DNA of 64,000 nt, from assembly GCA_036557665.1 (NCBI GenBank), contig DATBHG010000002.1, positions 1-64,000 on the forward strand, written 5' to 3'. This document shows positions 21,970 to 30,106 of the stretch, piece by piece. Each line of letters begins with the position of its first letter. Positions within the stretch are counted from its first letter, which is position 1. The DNA is from VAZQ01 sp036557665. GTDB taxonomy: Bacteria; Pseudomonadota; Alphaproteobacteria; Rhizobiales; Xanthobacteraceae. The position numbers and the translations under genes are program-made. The notes under the pieces were generated by a model. It was given only the letters and a program-made list of their open reading frames with translations, did no database searches and had not been told where the DNA came from.

Positions 21970-22490
21970 GCTCGGCATGCCCGTGCGATGGCCTTGCGAG
22001 CCGAAGCCTTGGTCTTTGCCAACAGGCGCAGCAGAGTCTCGATCTCGCTCTGCGAAAGGTCGGTGAGCATGTCGCCGATCCAATCGCCGTTCTCGCGGGC
22101 CATGGCGCGAAAGAAACGGCGGCCTTCCGCGGTCAGACGGACGATCTGCGCACGCCGGTCGGTGCGCGACGGCCGCCGATCGATCAAGCCCTGCTCGACC
22201 AACCGGTCGACGACACCGGTGACGTTGCCGTTCGATACCATCATGCGTTGCGACAACTCGCCGAGCGTCATGCCTTTTGGGGTACGGTCGAGCTGCGCCA
22301 TCAAATCGAAGCGCGGCAGCGTGACGTTGAACCTCTCGCGCAGCCGGCGGCGGACCTCGCTCTCGATCACCTCCTTGCAGGCGAACAGGCGCAGCCACAG
22401 GCGCAGCTCGTCCCTGTGATCATGCGGGCGCTCCGCCACCTTGGTCTCGGCGTCGAGGGGAATGAGGCGCTCTTCCATACGCTGGCTCAA
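21966..22490 (-). CDS. MarR family transcriptional regulator
   Basis: Winged-helix dimeric regulator (174 aa). The DNA-binding domain reads MTLGELSQRMMVSNGNVTGV (recognition helix) followed by VDRLVEQGLIDRRPSRTDRR, with a wing rich in Arg. The TTG start at 22490 overlaps the SDR stop; an ATG at 22478 is an alternative start. It is embedded in the operon it probably controls, between the SDR and dehydrogenase genes. MarR proteins of aromatic-CoA operons usually repress and are released by the aryl-CoA. The likely target is the pair of operator-like repeats at 23289-23346 in the divergent promoter region (inference). Confidence 0.9.
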   Translation of the reverse strand: MSQRMEERLIPLDAETKVAERPHDHRDELRLWLRLFACKEVIESEVRRRLRERFNVTLPRFDLMAQLDRTPKGMTLGELSQRMMVSNGNVTGVVDRLVEQGLIDRRPSRTDRRAQIVRLTAEGRRFFRAMARENGDWIGDMLTDLSQSEIETLLRLLAKTKASARKAIARACRA

Positions 22491-23245
22491 ATTTCACCCC
22501 CCGCAACGGGGAGCGCCGTGCCGGTCACGGCGCCCGCCTCGGGGGCGCAGAGGTAGAGCACCGCTGCCGCAACTTCCTGCGGCTCGATCAGACGGTGGAT
22601 CGGCGAATCCTTCACGTATTCCCGCAATACCTCGGCTTGCGGCCGGCCGATCTTGGCTGCGACCCGCGCGATGCTGTCGCGGGCGAGGGCGGTGTCGGTA
22701 TAACCGGGACAGACGGCGTTGACCGTGACGCCGCCAGTCGCGGTCTCCAGCGCGAGCGCCCGCGTGAGGCCGATGAGCGCGTGCTTCGCCGCGCAGTAGG
22801 CCGTCACGTAAGGGTACCCCTTGAGACCGGCAGTGGAAGCGATGTTCACGATCCGACCGAAGCCGCGCGACAACATCCCGGGCAGCACCGTTTGCGTCGC
22901 GTGAACGGCGGCCATCACGTGAACGTTCCACATCGCCGCGAAGACCGCGGGGTCGGCCTTGGCGAAAGGCCCACTCTCCACCGAGCCGGCGTTGTTGATC
23001 AGGATGGCTATTGCCCCCCTGGCCGCCTCGGCCCCGCTGATCTGGCGCGTGAGCTCGCCGGGATTGGTCACGTCTGCGGCCGCGCATCCTGCAGCGTCGC
23101 CCGCCGCGACAGCTTCCCGCAACGGACCTTCGCTGCGGCCGATCACCGTCACTTGCGCCCCTGCCCGCGTAAGCGCGGCGGCAATAGCCCGGCCGATGCC
23201 GCGCCCTCCGCCTGTCACCAGAGCATGCTTGCCGTCGAGATTCAT
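22487..23245 (-). CDS. SDR family NAD(P)-dependent oxidoreductase
   Basis: Classical short-chain dehydrogenase (252 aa). The cofactor motif is TGGGRGIG (residues 10-17), then LINNAG, IVNIASTAG and the catalytic YCAAK (Tyr-x-x-x-Lys), with GYTDTALARDS after the active site. First gene of the leftward operon, facing the monooxygenase gene. In the CoA-dependent anthranilate pathway a 3-hydroxyacyl-CoA dehydrogenase is expected, and this gene is the only candidate here. Substrate not provable from sequence. Confidence 0.88.
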   Translation of the reverse strand: MNLDGKHALVTGGGRGIGRAIAAALTRAGAQVTVIGRSEGPLREAVAAGDAAGCAAADVTNPGELTRQISGAEAARGAIAILINNAGSVESGPFAKADPAVFAAMWNVHVMAAVHATQTVLPGMLSRGFGRIVNIASTAGLKGYPYVTAYCAAKHALIGLTRALALETATGGVTVNAVCPGYTDTALARDSIARVAAKIGRPQAEVLREYVKDSPIHRLIEPQEVAAAVLYLCAPEAGAVTGTALPVAGGEI

Positions 23246-23288
23246 ACCAACCGCGTGCCGTCGGGCGTCCGGGCGCCTCGGACATTAC

Positions 23289-23346
23289 TTTAGGCCTGAA
23301 ATTTTCATGCTTCAACCTTGTCGCCGAGATATTTTAAGCCTAAAAT
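23289..23346. promoter_or_regulatory. two operator-like repeats in divergent promoter region
   Basis: Between the divergent SDR and monooxygenase genes lie TTTAGGCCTGAAA (23289-23301) and ATTTTAAGCCTAAAAT (23331-23346). The second is a perfect 6-bp inverted repeat around AGCC, and read on the other strand (TTTAGGCTTAAAA) it matches the first closely. The AT-rich block stands out in this GC-rich DNA. Two related palindromes about 43 bp apart in a divergent promoter are what a MarR dimer encoded in the operon would bind. Binding is inferred. Confidence 0.6.
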
Positions 23347-23464
23347 AAATCCTGTTACCGGCGACCGTGTCACGATGTACGACCTGGAGCGGCCGGCTTG
23401 GCATTATGGGTGAGCGGGATTTGGCGGGCGCGATTTGGCGGCGTCCGAGCTGCGGAAGGTATCC

Positions 23465-25810
23465 ATGAAAATTCACATCGTGGGTGGCGGTCCAGGCGGG
23501 CTGTATTTCGCCGCCCTGATGAAGAAAGCGTGGCCGCAGGCCCAGATCACCGTGTTCGAGCGCAACCGCCCGGGGGATACCTTCGGCTTCGGAGTGGTCT
23601 TCTCGGATGAGACGCTGGATACTTTCGAGACCTACGACCGGGAGAGCTACCGCGCCATCATCGGTCACTTCGCCTACTGGGACGACATCGAGATCCATTT
23701 TCGCGGCACGGTCCACCGCATCGGCGGCAACGGCTTTTGCGGCTGCTCGCGCGCCGCGCTGTTGAAGATTCTGGGCCGCCGGGCGCGCTCGCTCGGGGTC
23801 AACATCAAATACCAGTCCGAAGTCTCGCCGCACGATCCCGCAATTCTGGATGCCGATCTGGTGGTCGCGGCGGACGGCATCAATTCGCGGTTTCGCGAGG
23901 CCTTTGCCGACCGGTTTCAACCGAGCATCGATTTGCGCCCGAACTTCTTTTCCTGGTTGGGATCGACCCGGCCGTTCGATGCCTTCACGTTCTTCTTCCG
24001 CGAGATCGAGCACGGCATTTTCATCGCCCACTGCTATCAATATGAGCCGCAGTGCTCGACCTGGATCATCGAGACGGATCCGCAGACCTTCGCGCGCGCC
24101 GGCCTCGGTGCGCTCGATGAGGCAGGGTCGGCACGTTTTGTCGAGAAGCTGTTCGCGCCTGAGCTCAAGGGCCATCGCATCATCACCAACCGTTCAATCT
24201 GGCGCAACTTTCCGACCGTTCGCTGCGAGCGCTGGGTCGCAGGCAACGTTGTCCTGATCGGAGACGCCAAGGCGACGGCGCATTTTTCCATCGGCTCGGG
24301 CACCAAGCTCGCGATGGAAGACGGTATTGCACTGTTCGAGGCATTCCGTGCGGCTGGAGGTAAAGACGCGCGCGCGGCACTTGCGCATTTCGAGGCGCAG
24401 CGCCGCGAGGAGGTCGAGAAGACGCAGCATTCCGCCGACGTCTCCCTCGTCTGGTTCGAGCACGTGAACCGCTTCTGGAACATGGATCCGACCCGCTTCG
24501 CCTTCGGCCTGATGACGCGCTCGAAGGCTATTACCTACGACAACCTTGCTCTGCGCGCCCCTGAATTCGTCAAGCAGGCTGACCGGGTGGTCGCGCGCGA
24601 TGCACGTTCACAGGGCTTCTCCGCTGACATCGAGCGGCCGGTCGCCCCGATGTTCCAGCCGTTGCGCCTGCGCGGCATGACGCTGGAGAACCGCGTCGTT
24701 GTTTCACCGATGTGCCAGTATTCCGCCGCGGATGGCCTGCCCAACGATTGGCACCTCGTCCATTACGGCTCGCGCGCCCTGGGCGGTGCCGGCCTGATGT
24801 TCACGGAGATGACCGACGTCGCCGCGCTGGCGCGGATCTCGCCGGGTTGTGCGGGCATGTACTGCGACGCCCACGAAGCCGCATGGAAACGCATCGTCAA
24901 TTTCGTGCATGCCCGATCGCGTACCAAGTTCTGCATGCAGCTCGGCCATGCCGGCCGCAAGGGGGCGACCAAGCTGATGTGGGAGGGTATCGACGAGCCG
25001 CTGGAGCAGGGAGCATGGCCCATTATCTCGGCCTCGGCGCTTCCGTATTTTCCGCACAGCGCCGTGCCGCGTGAGATGACGCGCGCCGACATGGACGCGG
25101 TCATCGCGGACTTCGTCGCCGCGGCCCGACGCGCCGATCGTGCAGGCTTCGACATGGTGGAGATGCACGCGGCGCACGGGTATCTGCTGGCGAGCTTCAT
25201 TTCTCCACTCACGAACCGGCGCACGGACGAATACGGCGGGGCGCCGGAGAACCGCATGCGCTTTCCGCTCGAAGTGTTCCGCGCCATGCGTGCGGCATGG
25301 CCGGATGAGAAGCCGATGTCGGTGCGCATCTCTGCGACGGACTGGGCCGAAGGCGGGCTCACCGGTGATGACGCGGTCGAGGTGGCGCGCGCCTTTGCCG
25401 AGGCCGGGTGCGATTTGATCGATGTCTCCACCGGGCAGACTCTGGCCGACGCACAGCCGGTCTTCGGCCGCATGTATCAGACGCCGTTTTCCGACCAGAT
25501 CAGGAACGAGGCGGGGCTTGCCACGATGTGCGTGGGCGCGATCACGACTGCGGACCAGGTCAATACCATCCTCGCCGCAGGGCGCGCCGATCTCGTGGCG
25601 CTTGCCCGCCCGCACCTGGTCGATCCCTATTTCACCATGAGGGCGGCCGGCTGGTATGACGCGCCTGCGATCCACTGTCCGCCGCAATATCTCGCCGGAA
25701 AGGAGCAGCTGTTCCGCAATTCCTCGCGTGAGCGGCAGGACTGGATGGAGCTGCGCCGCAAAGCCAAGCCCAAGGGCCACCACACGGTCTGGCGCGAGGC
25801 GGCGGAGTAG
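23465..25810 (+). CDS. two-domain anthraniloyl-CoA monooxygenase/reductase type enzyme
   Basis: 781-aa fusion of an FAD aromatic monooxygenase (residues 1 to about 370; MKIHIVGGGPGGLYFAALM, GFGVVFSDETL, VVAADGINSRFR, VLIGDAKATAHFSIGSGTKL) and an old-yellow-enzyme-like FMN reductase (about 395 to 770; MFQPLRLRGMTLENRVVVSP, EMHAAHGYLLASFISPLTN, NTILAAGRADLVALARPHL). This architecture is that of 2-aminobenzoyl-CoA monooxygenase/reductase, which hydroxylates and then reduces the aryl-CoA ring; databases often call it bifunctional salicylyl-CoA 5-hydroxylase/oxidoreductase. The start ATG at 23465 follows GGAAGG. It is transcribed away from the ligase/dehydrogenase operon from a shared regulatory region, completing a recognisable pathway. 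Confidence 0.9.
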   Translation: MKIHIVGGGPGGLYFAALMKKAWPQAQITVFERNRPGDTFGFGVVFSDETLDTFETYDRESYRAIIGHFAYWDDIEIHFRGTVHRIGGNGFCGCSRAALLKILGRRARSLGVNIKYQSEVSPHDPAILDADLVVAADGINSRFREAFADRFQPSIDLRPNFFSWLGSTRPFDAFTFFFREIEHGIFIAHCYQYEPQCSTWIIETDPQTFARAGLGALDEAGSARFVEKLFAPELKGHRIITNRSIWRNFPTVRCERWVAGNVVLIGDAKATAHFSIGSGTKLAMEDGIALFEAFRAAGGKDARAALAHFEAQRREEVEKTQHSADVSLVWFEHVNRFWNMDPTRFAFGLMTRSKAITYDNLALRAPEFVKQADRVVARDARSQGFSADIERPVAPMFQPLRLRGMTLENRVVVSPMCQYSAADGLPNDWHLVHYGSRALGGAGLMFTEMTDVAALARISPGCAGMYCDAHEAAWKRIVNFVHARSRTKFCMQLGHAGRKGATKLMWEGIDEPLEQGAWPIISASALPYFPHSAVPREMTRADMDAVIADFVAAARRADRAGFDMVEMHAAHGYLLASFISPLTNRRTDEYGGAPENRMRFPLEVFRAMRAAWPDEKPMSVRISATDWAEGGLTGDDAVEVARAFAEAGCDLIDVSTGQTLADAQPVFGRMYQTPFSDQIRNEAGLATMCVGAITTADQVNTILAAGRADLVALARPHLVDPYFTMRAAGWYDAPAIHCPPQYLAGKEQLFRNSSRERQDWMELRRKAKPKGHHTVWREAAE

Positions 25811-25928
25811 CTTGGGCGGCGCCGAGCAAGCTCTCTACACGTTGCAAAGATTGCGATCGGCAGCGGTTTTATGCAGCTGAAATTCCGGCTACGATGCCAT
25901 CACGATTCAACACCTGAAAAGCAAAGCA

Positions 25929-26153
25929 ATGCCCCACGCCCGCATCTCCGCCGATCCCGCTGTCATGATGGGAAAGCCGTGCATTAAAGGAACACGGATC
26001 ACCGTAGAGCCGATCTTGCGCAAGCTGGGCGCGGGGCGTTCATTTTCGGATCTGCTCGAAGCGTACCCGCACTTGACCGATGACGATTTGCGGGCTGCCC
26101 TGGTCTTCGCGGCAGACTACATGCAACATGAGACGGTACTCGCCGCCGAGTGA
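25929..26153 (+). CDS. DUF433 antitoxin-like protein
   Basis: 74-aa DUF433 protein, usually the antitoxin partner of a DUF5615 PIN-like nuclease. Typical pattern: RISADPAVMMGKPCIKGTRI followed by VEPILRKLGAGRSFSDLLEAYPHLTDDDLRAAL, a small helical DNA-binding module. It appears complete. The stop overlaps the next start as TGATG, so the pair is translationally coupled. It lies in the gap between two catabolic gene clusters. Confidence 0.87.
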   Translation: MPHARISADPAVMMGKPCIKGTRITVEPILRKLGAGRSFSDLLEAYPHLTDDDLRAALVFAADYMQHETVLAAE

Positions 26154-26516
26154 TGCGGTTTCTGGCGGATGAAAATGTTTCGAAGCTTGTCATCGGCCGA
26201 GTTCTGGCGCGGGCACTTGAAGTTCCATCCATCAGCGAAGCTAAATCGGGCGCGACGGACACGGATGTTGTCGGAACCGCGGATGCGAAAGGTTGCATCC
26301 TGATCACGGAGGATCGCGACTTTGGCGAGTTGGTCATTCGCCACGGCTCCAAATTCCCTGAATTATCCTTTGGAGCTCGACGGCGTGTCAAATGTCGTGG
26401 AAGCCGATTTGGTAGCACACATGGTGTCTACACACGCAAATAAGCTGCTCGGCAACCTTGTTGTGGTCGAGCCCGCACGTATTCGGGTGAGACCGCTGCC
26501 TCCGACGCGTAACTGA
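26153..26516 (+). pseudogene. DUF5615 PIN-like toxin, frameshifted
   Basis: The ATG at 26153 opens a typical DUF5615 N-terminus (MRFLADENVSKLVIGRVLAR, then ILITEDRDFGELVIRHGSKFP with the acidic active-site residues). Around 26355-26370 the family sequence jumps to another frame: the original frame runs into Arg-rich non-family sequence to 26443, while the expected C-terminus (YPLELDGVSNVVEADLVAHM, LLGNLVVVEPARIRVRPL) continues in the alternative frame to 26516. This is a single-base shift (or a sequencing error). The toxin is probably inactive while its DUF433 partner is intact. Confidence 0.8.
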
Positions 26517-26576
26517 TGCTGTCGCTGTGCCTCGTCGGGCTAATCGACAGATTTCGACATTGCATAGGAGCCGCCC

Positions 26577-27638
26577 ATGCATGAAGCCGTGAACCACGCC
26601 AAGCTGGCCATGCTCTTTCGCAAGGAATTCGAGCTGTGCAACGTCCGCAAGGGCGAGACCATCGTGCTCCTGAGCGATCTCGGCGCGCGCCGTGACTACG
26701 TGTCCGCCGCATTTGCCGCAGCGGAGGACCTGGACGCCGATGCCTACGAGATGTGCGTCAACGCGATGCCGTCATGGACCAAGGTCGGCGTCGCGACGGT
26801 CGGACGCTGCAAGGGTACACTGGAGGCGATCAAGGCTGCCGACATGCTGGTCTGCCTTCACATCCCGCTGTTCACCCGATGGCTGAAGGAAGCGCGCGAT
26901 GCCGGCACGCGGGTGCTCATGGTCATCGATGCTCCGGACGAGCTCGAAAGCTTGATGGCGCCTCCTGGTCTCAAAGAGGCGGCGATCCATGCGGGTGCAA
27001 GGCTCGAGCGCGCCAAAACCATGCACATCACGCGGCCGGGGGGGACCGACCTCACGGTCAAGCTCGGCGAATATCCCACGATGATCCAGTATGGCTTCGC
27101 CGAATCGCCTGGCCGGTTCGATCACTGGGGCGCCGGGCACGTGCACACGTTTCCCAACGAAGGCTCCGCCACCGGGACGGTGACGTTCAAGCCCGGCGAC
27201 ATCGTCGTCCTGCCCTATTGCCGATATGTGCAGGACGAGGTCAGGCTCGATATCAGAGATGGTTTCATCCGCAGCATCGAAGGCGGGCTCGACGCCAAGC
27301 TGATGAACGATTGGCTGGAAGGCAACAAGAGCAGTCCCGAGGATATGGACGGACACGCGATCTCGCACCTGGGTTGGGGCCTCAATCCGCAAGGCCGCTG
27401 GGATGCGATCGCGCTCAATGGGCCAGACCCGATGCGCCACCATGCCGGCGCGCGCTGTTTTGCCGGCAATTTCCTGTTCTCCACCGGGCCGAACTCCCAA
27501 GGTGGCGGCAAGCGCACCACCAAGGGGCACTATGATGTCCCGATGCGAGATTGCACCGTGACCCTCGACAACGATGTCATCATCGCGCAGGGAAAGCTCA
27601 CGGACGAGAGGATGCAGGTTGCCTTCGTGCCGCGCTGA
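26577..27638 (+). CDS. NicX-family (2,5-dihydroxypyridine 5,6-dioxygenase-like) enzyme
   Basis: 353-aa mononuclear Fe(II) dioxygenase of the leucyl-aminopeptidase-like NicX family, which opens the ring of 2,5-dihydroxypyridine to N-formylmaleamate in nicotinate degradation. Family segments: GEYPTMIQYGFAESPGRFDHW, HTFPNEGSATGT, HAISHLGWGLNPQGRW, and FAGNFLFSTGPN with GGKRTTKGHYDVPMRDC. The iron ligands of NicX (His265, His318, Asp320) correspond by eye to His264, His318 and Asp320, so it should be active. The ATG follows TAGGAG. It opens a same-strand run with an ABC importer, a bicupin and a Mo-hydroxylase, but no other nic genes (hydrolases, isomerase) are present. The ring compound is therefore unknown. 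Confidence 0.85.
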   Translation: MHEAVNHAKLAMLFRKEFELCNVRKGETIVLLSDLGARRDYVSAAFAAAEDLDADAYEMCVNAMPSWTKVGVATVGRCKGTLEAIKAADMLVCLHIPLFTRWLKEARDAGTRVLMVIDAPDELESLMAPPGLKEAAIHAGARLERAKTMHITRPGGTDLTVKLGEYPTMIQYGFAESPGRFDHWGAGHVHTFPNEGSATGTVTFKPGDIVVLPYCRYVQDEVRLDIRDGFIRSIEGGLDAKLMNDWLEGNKSSPEDMDGHAISHLGWGLNPQGRWDAIALNGPDPMRHHAGARCFAGNFLFSTGPNSQGGGKRTTKGHYDVPMRDCTVTLDNDVIIAQGKLTDERMQVAFVPR

Positions 27639-27668
27639 TCTGCAGTGACGCTGGCCAGAGATGTTGGA

Positions 27669-29150
27669 ATGGCAGGGGGGCCCGGCGGCCTTCCCGTTCT
27701 GCGGGCCGACGCCGTCTGCAAACGGTTCGAGGCCACAGTCGCGCTCAATGGGGTCGATTTTGACGTGCGACCCGGGGAGGTTCACGCCCTCGTCGGGGAG
27801 AATGGAGCCGGCAAGTCCACGCTCATCCGCATTCTCGGCGGGGCGCACCGTCCCGACGCCGGGCAAATTTTCGTATCGGGCCAGCCCCGCACATTCGCCA
27901 GTCCACGCGAGGCGATCGCAGCGGGGATCGTGACGATTCCCCAGGAGCTGCGCCTCGTGCCAGCCTTGTCGATTGCCGAAAATATCGCCGTCGGCGACTT
28001 GCCGGTCGACCGGCTGGGGCCGATTGCGGTCGTGAGCCGCGCCCGCATGCGCGAGCAAGCCCGCGCCGTGCTCGACCAGCTCGACCTCCATACCGACGTG
28101 CGCCGACCGGTTGCCTCGCTCGGCTTTGCCGAGCGCCAGCTTGTCGCAATCGCCAAGGGCCTGCGCCGGGATTGCCGGGTCTTCATTCTGGATGAGCCAA
28201 CCGCCCCATTGGAGAAGCGAGAGGTGGAGCGCCTCTTTTCGGTGCTCGGCCGGATGAAGGAGCAGGGCACTGCGATCATCTTCATTTCACATCAGCTGGA
28301 CGAGGTCGTGGCAATCGCTGACCGCTGCACGGTGCTGCGCGACGGGCGAGTCGCGGCGATCAGCCGACGGGGTGCCTTCTCCGTCACCGACCTGGTCGGC
28401 GCCATGACCGGGCGATCGCTGGAGCAGGCACAGGCTGCGGCGGCGGTGAGCGGCGACGTGATCCTGTCGGCACGACCCGACAACACAACCGCGCTTGATG
28501 TGCGGGCTGGCGAAGTCGTCGGTCTTGCGGGTCTCCTCGGCAGCGGCGCCGACAAAATCCTGCGCCGCATGTTTGGCCTCGACCAACCGATCGAAGCACA
28601 GACGCGGGATGGTGCCCGATACTTCACGAACCCCCGGGATGCCATCCGGGCAGGGCTCGGGATGGTGCCGGGCGAACGCAGGCTGGGACTGGTGATGAGC
28701 CGATCAGTTCGCGACAATATCCTGCTTCCCAATCTCGACGTCCTCTCGCGGCTCGGCTGGCTGGACCGCAAGGCGGGTGATCGGATGGTCATGGCGGTGA
28801 TGGAGCTCATCGATATTCGTCCGCGCGCGCCGGAGCTCAAGGTGCACGCTCTGTCCGGCGGCAATCAGCAGAAGGTGATCCTGGCCAAATGGCTGGCCCG
28901 CGAGATTGCCGCGCTGCTGATGGAAGAGCCGACGCAAGGCATCGATGTAGCGGCCAAGGCGCAGATCCAAGGTTTAATCCGAGACTTTGCAGGCCGCGGG
29001 GGTGGTGCGCTGGTCAATTCCAGCGATCTCGGCGAGCTCGCGCTGCTGTGCGATGCCATCCTTCCCGTTCGTCGCGATCGCATCGTGGGCAGGCTCGATC
29101 GCGCGGAAGGTTTGGACGAGCGGAAGGTGCGCGCTGCGATCGGCGGATAG
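27669..29150 (+). CDS. sugar-type ABC transporter ATP-binding protein
   Basis: RbsA-like ATPase with two nucleotide-binding domains in one chain (493 aa from the ATG at 27669; a GTG at 27645 is an alternative). The first half has Walker A GENGAGKST, a degenerate signature SLGFAERQ and Walker B VFILDEPTAPL. The second half has a degenerate Walker A (LLGSGADK) but a perfect signature LSGGNQQK, as usual for this family. It energises the permease and binding protein encoded next. Such importers (CUT2 class) take up pentoses, nucleosides or other small polar compounds; here linkage to ring-cleavage genes suggests an aromatic or N-heterocyclic substrate or a sugar conjugate (inference). Confidence 0.92.
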   Translation: MAGGPGGLPVLRADAVCKRFEATVALNGVDFDVRPGEVHALVGENGAGKSTLIRILGGAHRPDAGQIFVSGQPRTFASPREAIAAGIVTIPQELRLVPALSIAENIAVGDLPVDRLGPIAVVSRARMREQARAVLDQLDLHTDVRRPVASLGFAERQLVAIAKGLRRDCRVFILDEPTAPLEKREVERLFSVLGRMKEQGTAIIFISHQLDEVVAIADRCTVLRDGRVAAISRRGAFSVTDLVGAMTGRSLEQAQAAAAVSGDVILSARPDNTTALDVRAGEVVGLAGLLGSGADKILRRMFGLDQPIEAQTRDGARYFTNPRDAIRAGLGMVPGERRLGLVMSRSVRDNILLPNLDVLSRLGWLDRKAGDRMVMAVMELIDIRPRAPELKVHALSGGNQQKVILAKWLAREIAALLMEEPTQGIDVAAKAQIQGLIRDFAGRGGGALVNSSDLGELALLCDAILPVRRDRIVGRLDRAEGLDERKVRAAIGG

Positions 29151-29155
29151 ACAGC

Positions 29156-30091
29156 ATGATCCATCGCCCGAGGCTTGGGGGACAGATACCGCTCCTCTCC
29201 CTGATCGTCTTGTGCGCGGTGACCGCGCTGCTGACCGACCGGTTCATGTCGCCGCTCAACCTCGCCAATATCCTGGTGCAGTCGTCGATCATGGCGGTGA
29301 TCGCCATGGGCATGACGTTCGTGATCATCGGCGGCGGGTTCGATCTGTCGGTCGGCTCGACCGCGGCGCTCGCCGGCTGCGTTGCAGCAATGGTCATGCT
29401 GGAAGCCGGTATCGCCGCGGGCGTGCTTGCTGGAATCATCGCCGGAGCATTGGTCGGCCTCGCCAATGGCGTCATCATCGGGTTCCTCAATGTCAATCCC
29501 TTCATCACCACGCTCGGCACCATGGTGCTGGTGCGCGGCATCGTCTTCTTGATCACCGCAGGCGCGCCGGTGAGCGGCGAGACGGGGCTACCCGGCGAGT
29601 TCGTGGCATTCGGTTCCGACCGCCTGTTCGGTGTGCACTATCTGGTGTGGGTGCCCGTCCTGCTGCTCGCAACGCTCTCGCTCGTGCTGGCGGCAACGCC
29701 CTATGGGCGGCGGGTCTATGCCACCGGCGGTGGGCGGGAAGCGGCCTATCTTTCCGGCGTTCCGGTACGCCGCGTGATCGCCTCGACTTATGTCTGGTGT
29801 GGGGCCCTGGCGGGAATAGCCGGCGTGATGCTGGCCGCGCGCCTGCAATCGGGACAGCCCACGGCCGGTGAATTCTACGAGCTCACTGCGATCGCGGCTG
29901 TCGTGCTCGGGGGCGCTTCGCTGCACGGGGGGGAAGGCACGCTTTACAAAAGCGTCATCGGGGTCTTCATCATGATCGTGCTCGGCAACGCTCTCAACCT
30001 GCTCAACGTCGATTCGTACTGGCAGCGGGTTGCCGTGGGAGCGGTCATCATTGCGGCGGCCGCCGCCGAGAGGCTACGCTCAGAGCACTGA
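29156..30091 (+). CDS. sugar-type ABC transporter permease
   Basis: RbsC-like inner-membrane permease (311 aa) with about eight to ten hydrophobic segments. Family hallmarks are NLANILVQSSIMAVIAMGMT, FVIIGGGFDLSVGSTAALAG, NPFITTLGTMVLVRGI, PYGRRVYATGGGREAAYLSG and VVLGGASLHGGEGTLY. The ATG at 29156 lies 5 bp after the ATPase stop, so translation is coupled. It forms the membrane channel of the importer. Confidence 0.92.
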   Translation: MIHRPRLGGQIPLLSLIVLCAVTALLTDRFMSPLNLANILVQSSIMAVIAMGMTFVIIGGGFDLSVGSTAALAGCVAAMVMLEAGIAAGVLAGIIAGALVGLANGVIIGFLNVNPFITTLGTMVLVRGIVFLITAGAPVSGETGLPGEFVAFGSDRLFGVHYLVWVPVLLLATLSLVLAATPYGRRVYATGGGREAAYLSGVPVRRVIASTYVWCGALAGIAGVMLAARLQSGQPTAGEFYELTAIAAVVLGGASLHGGEGTLYKSVIGVFIMIVLGNALNLLNVDSYWQRVAVGAVIIAAAAAERLRSEH

Positions 30092-30106
30092 GGAGGAGTA
30101 GCTCGC

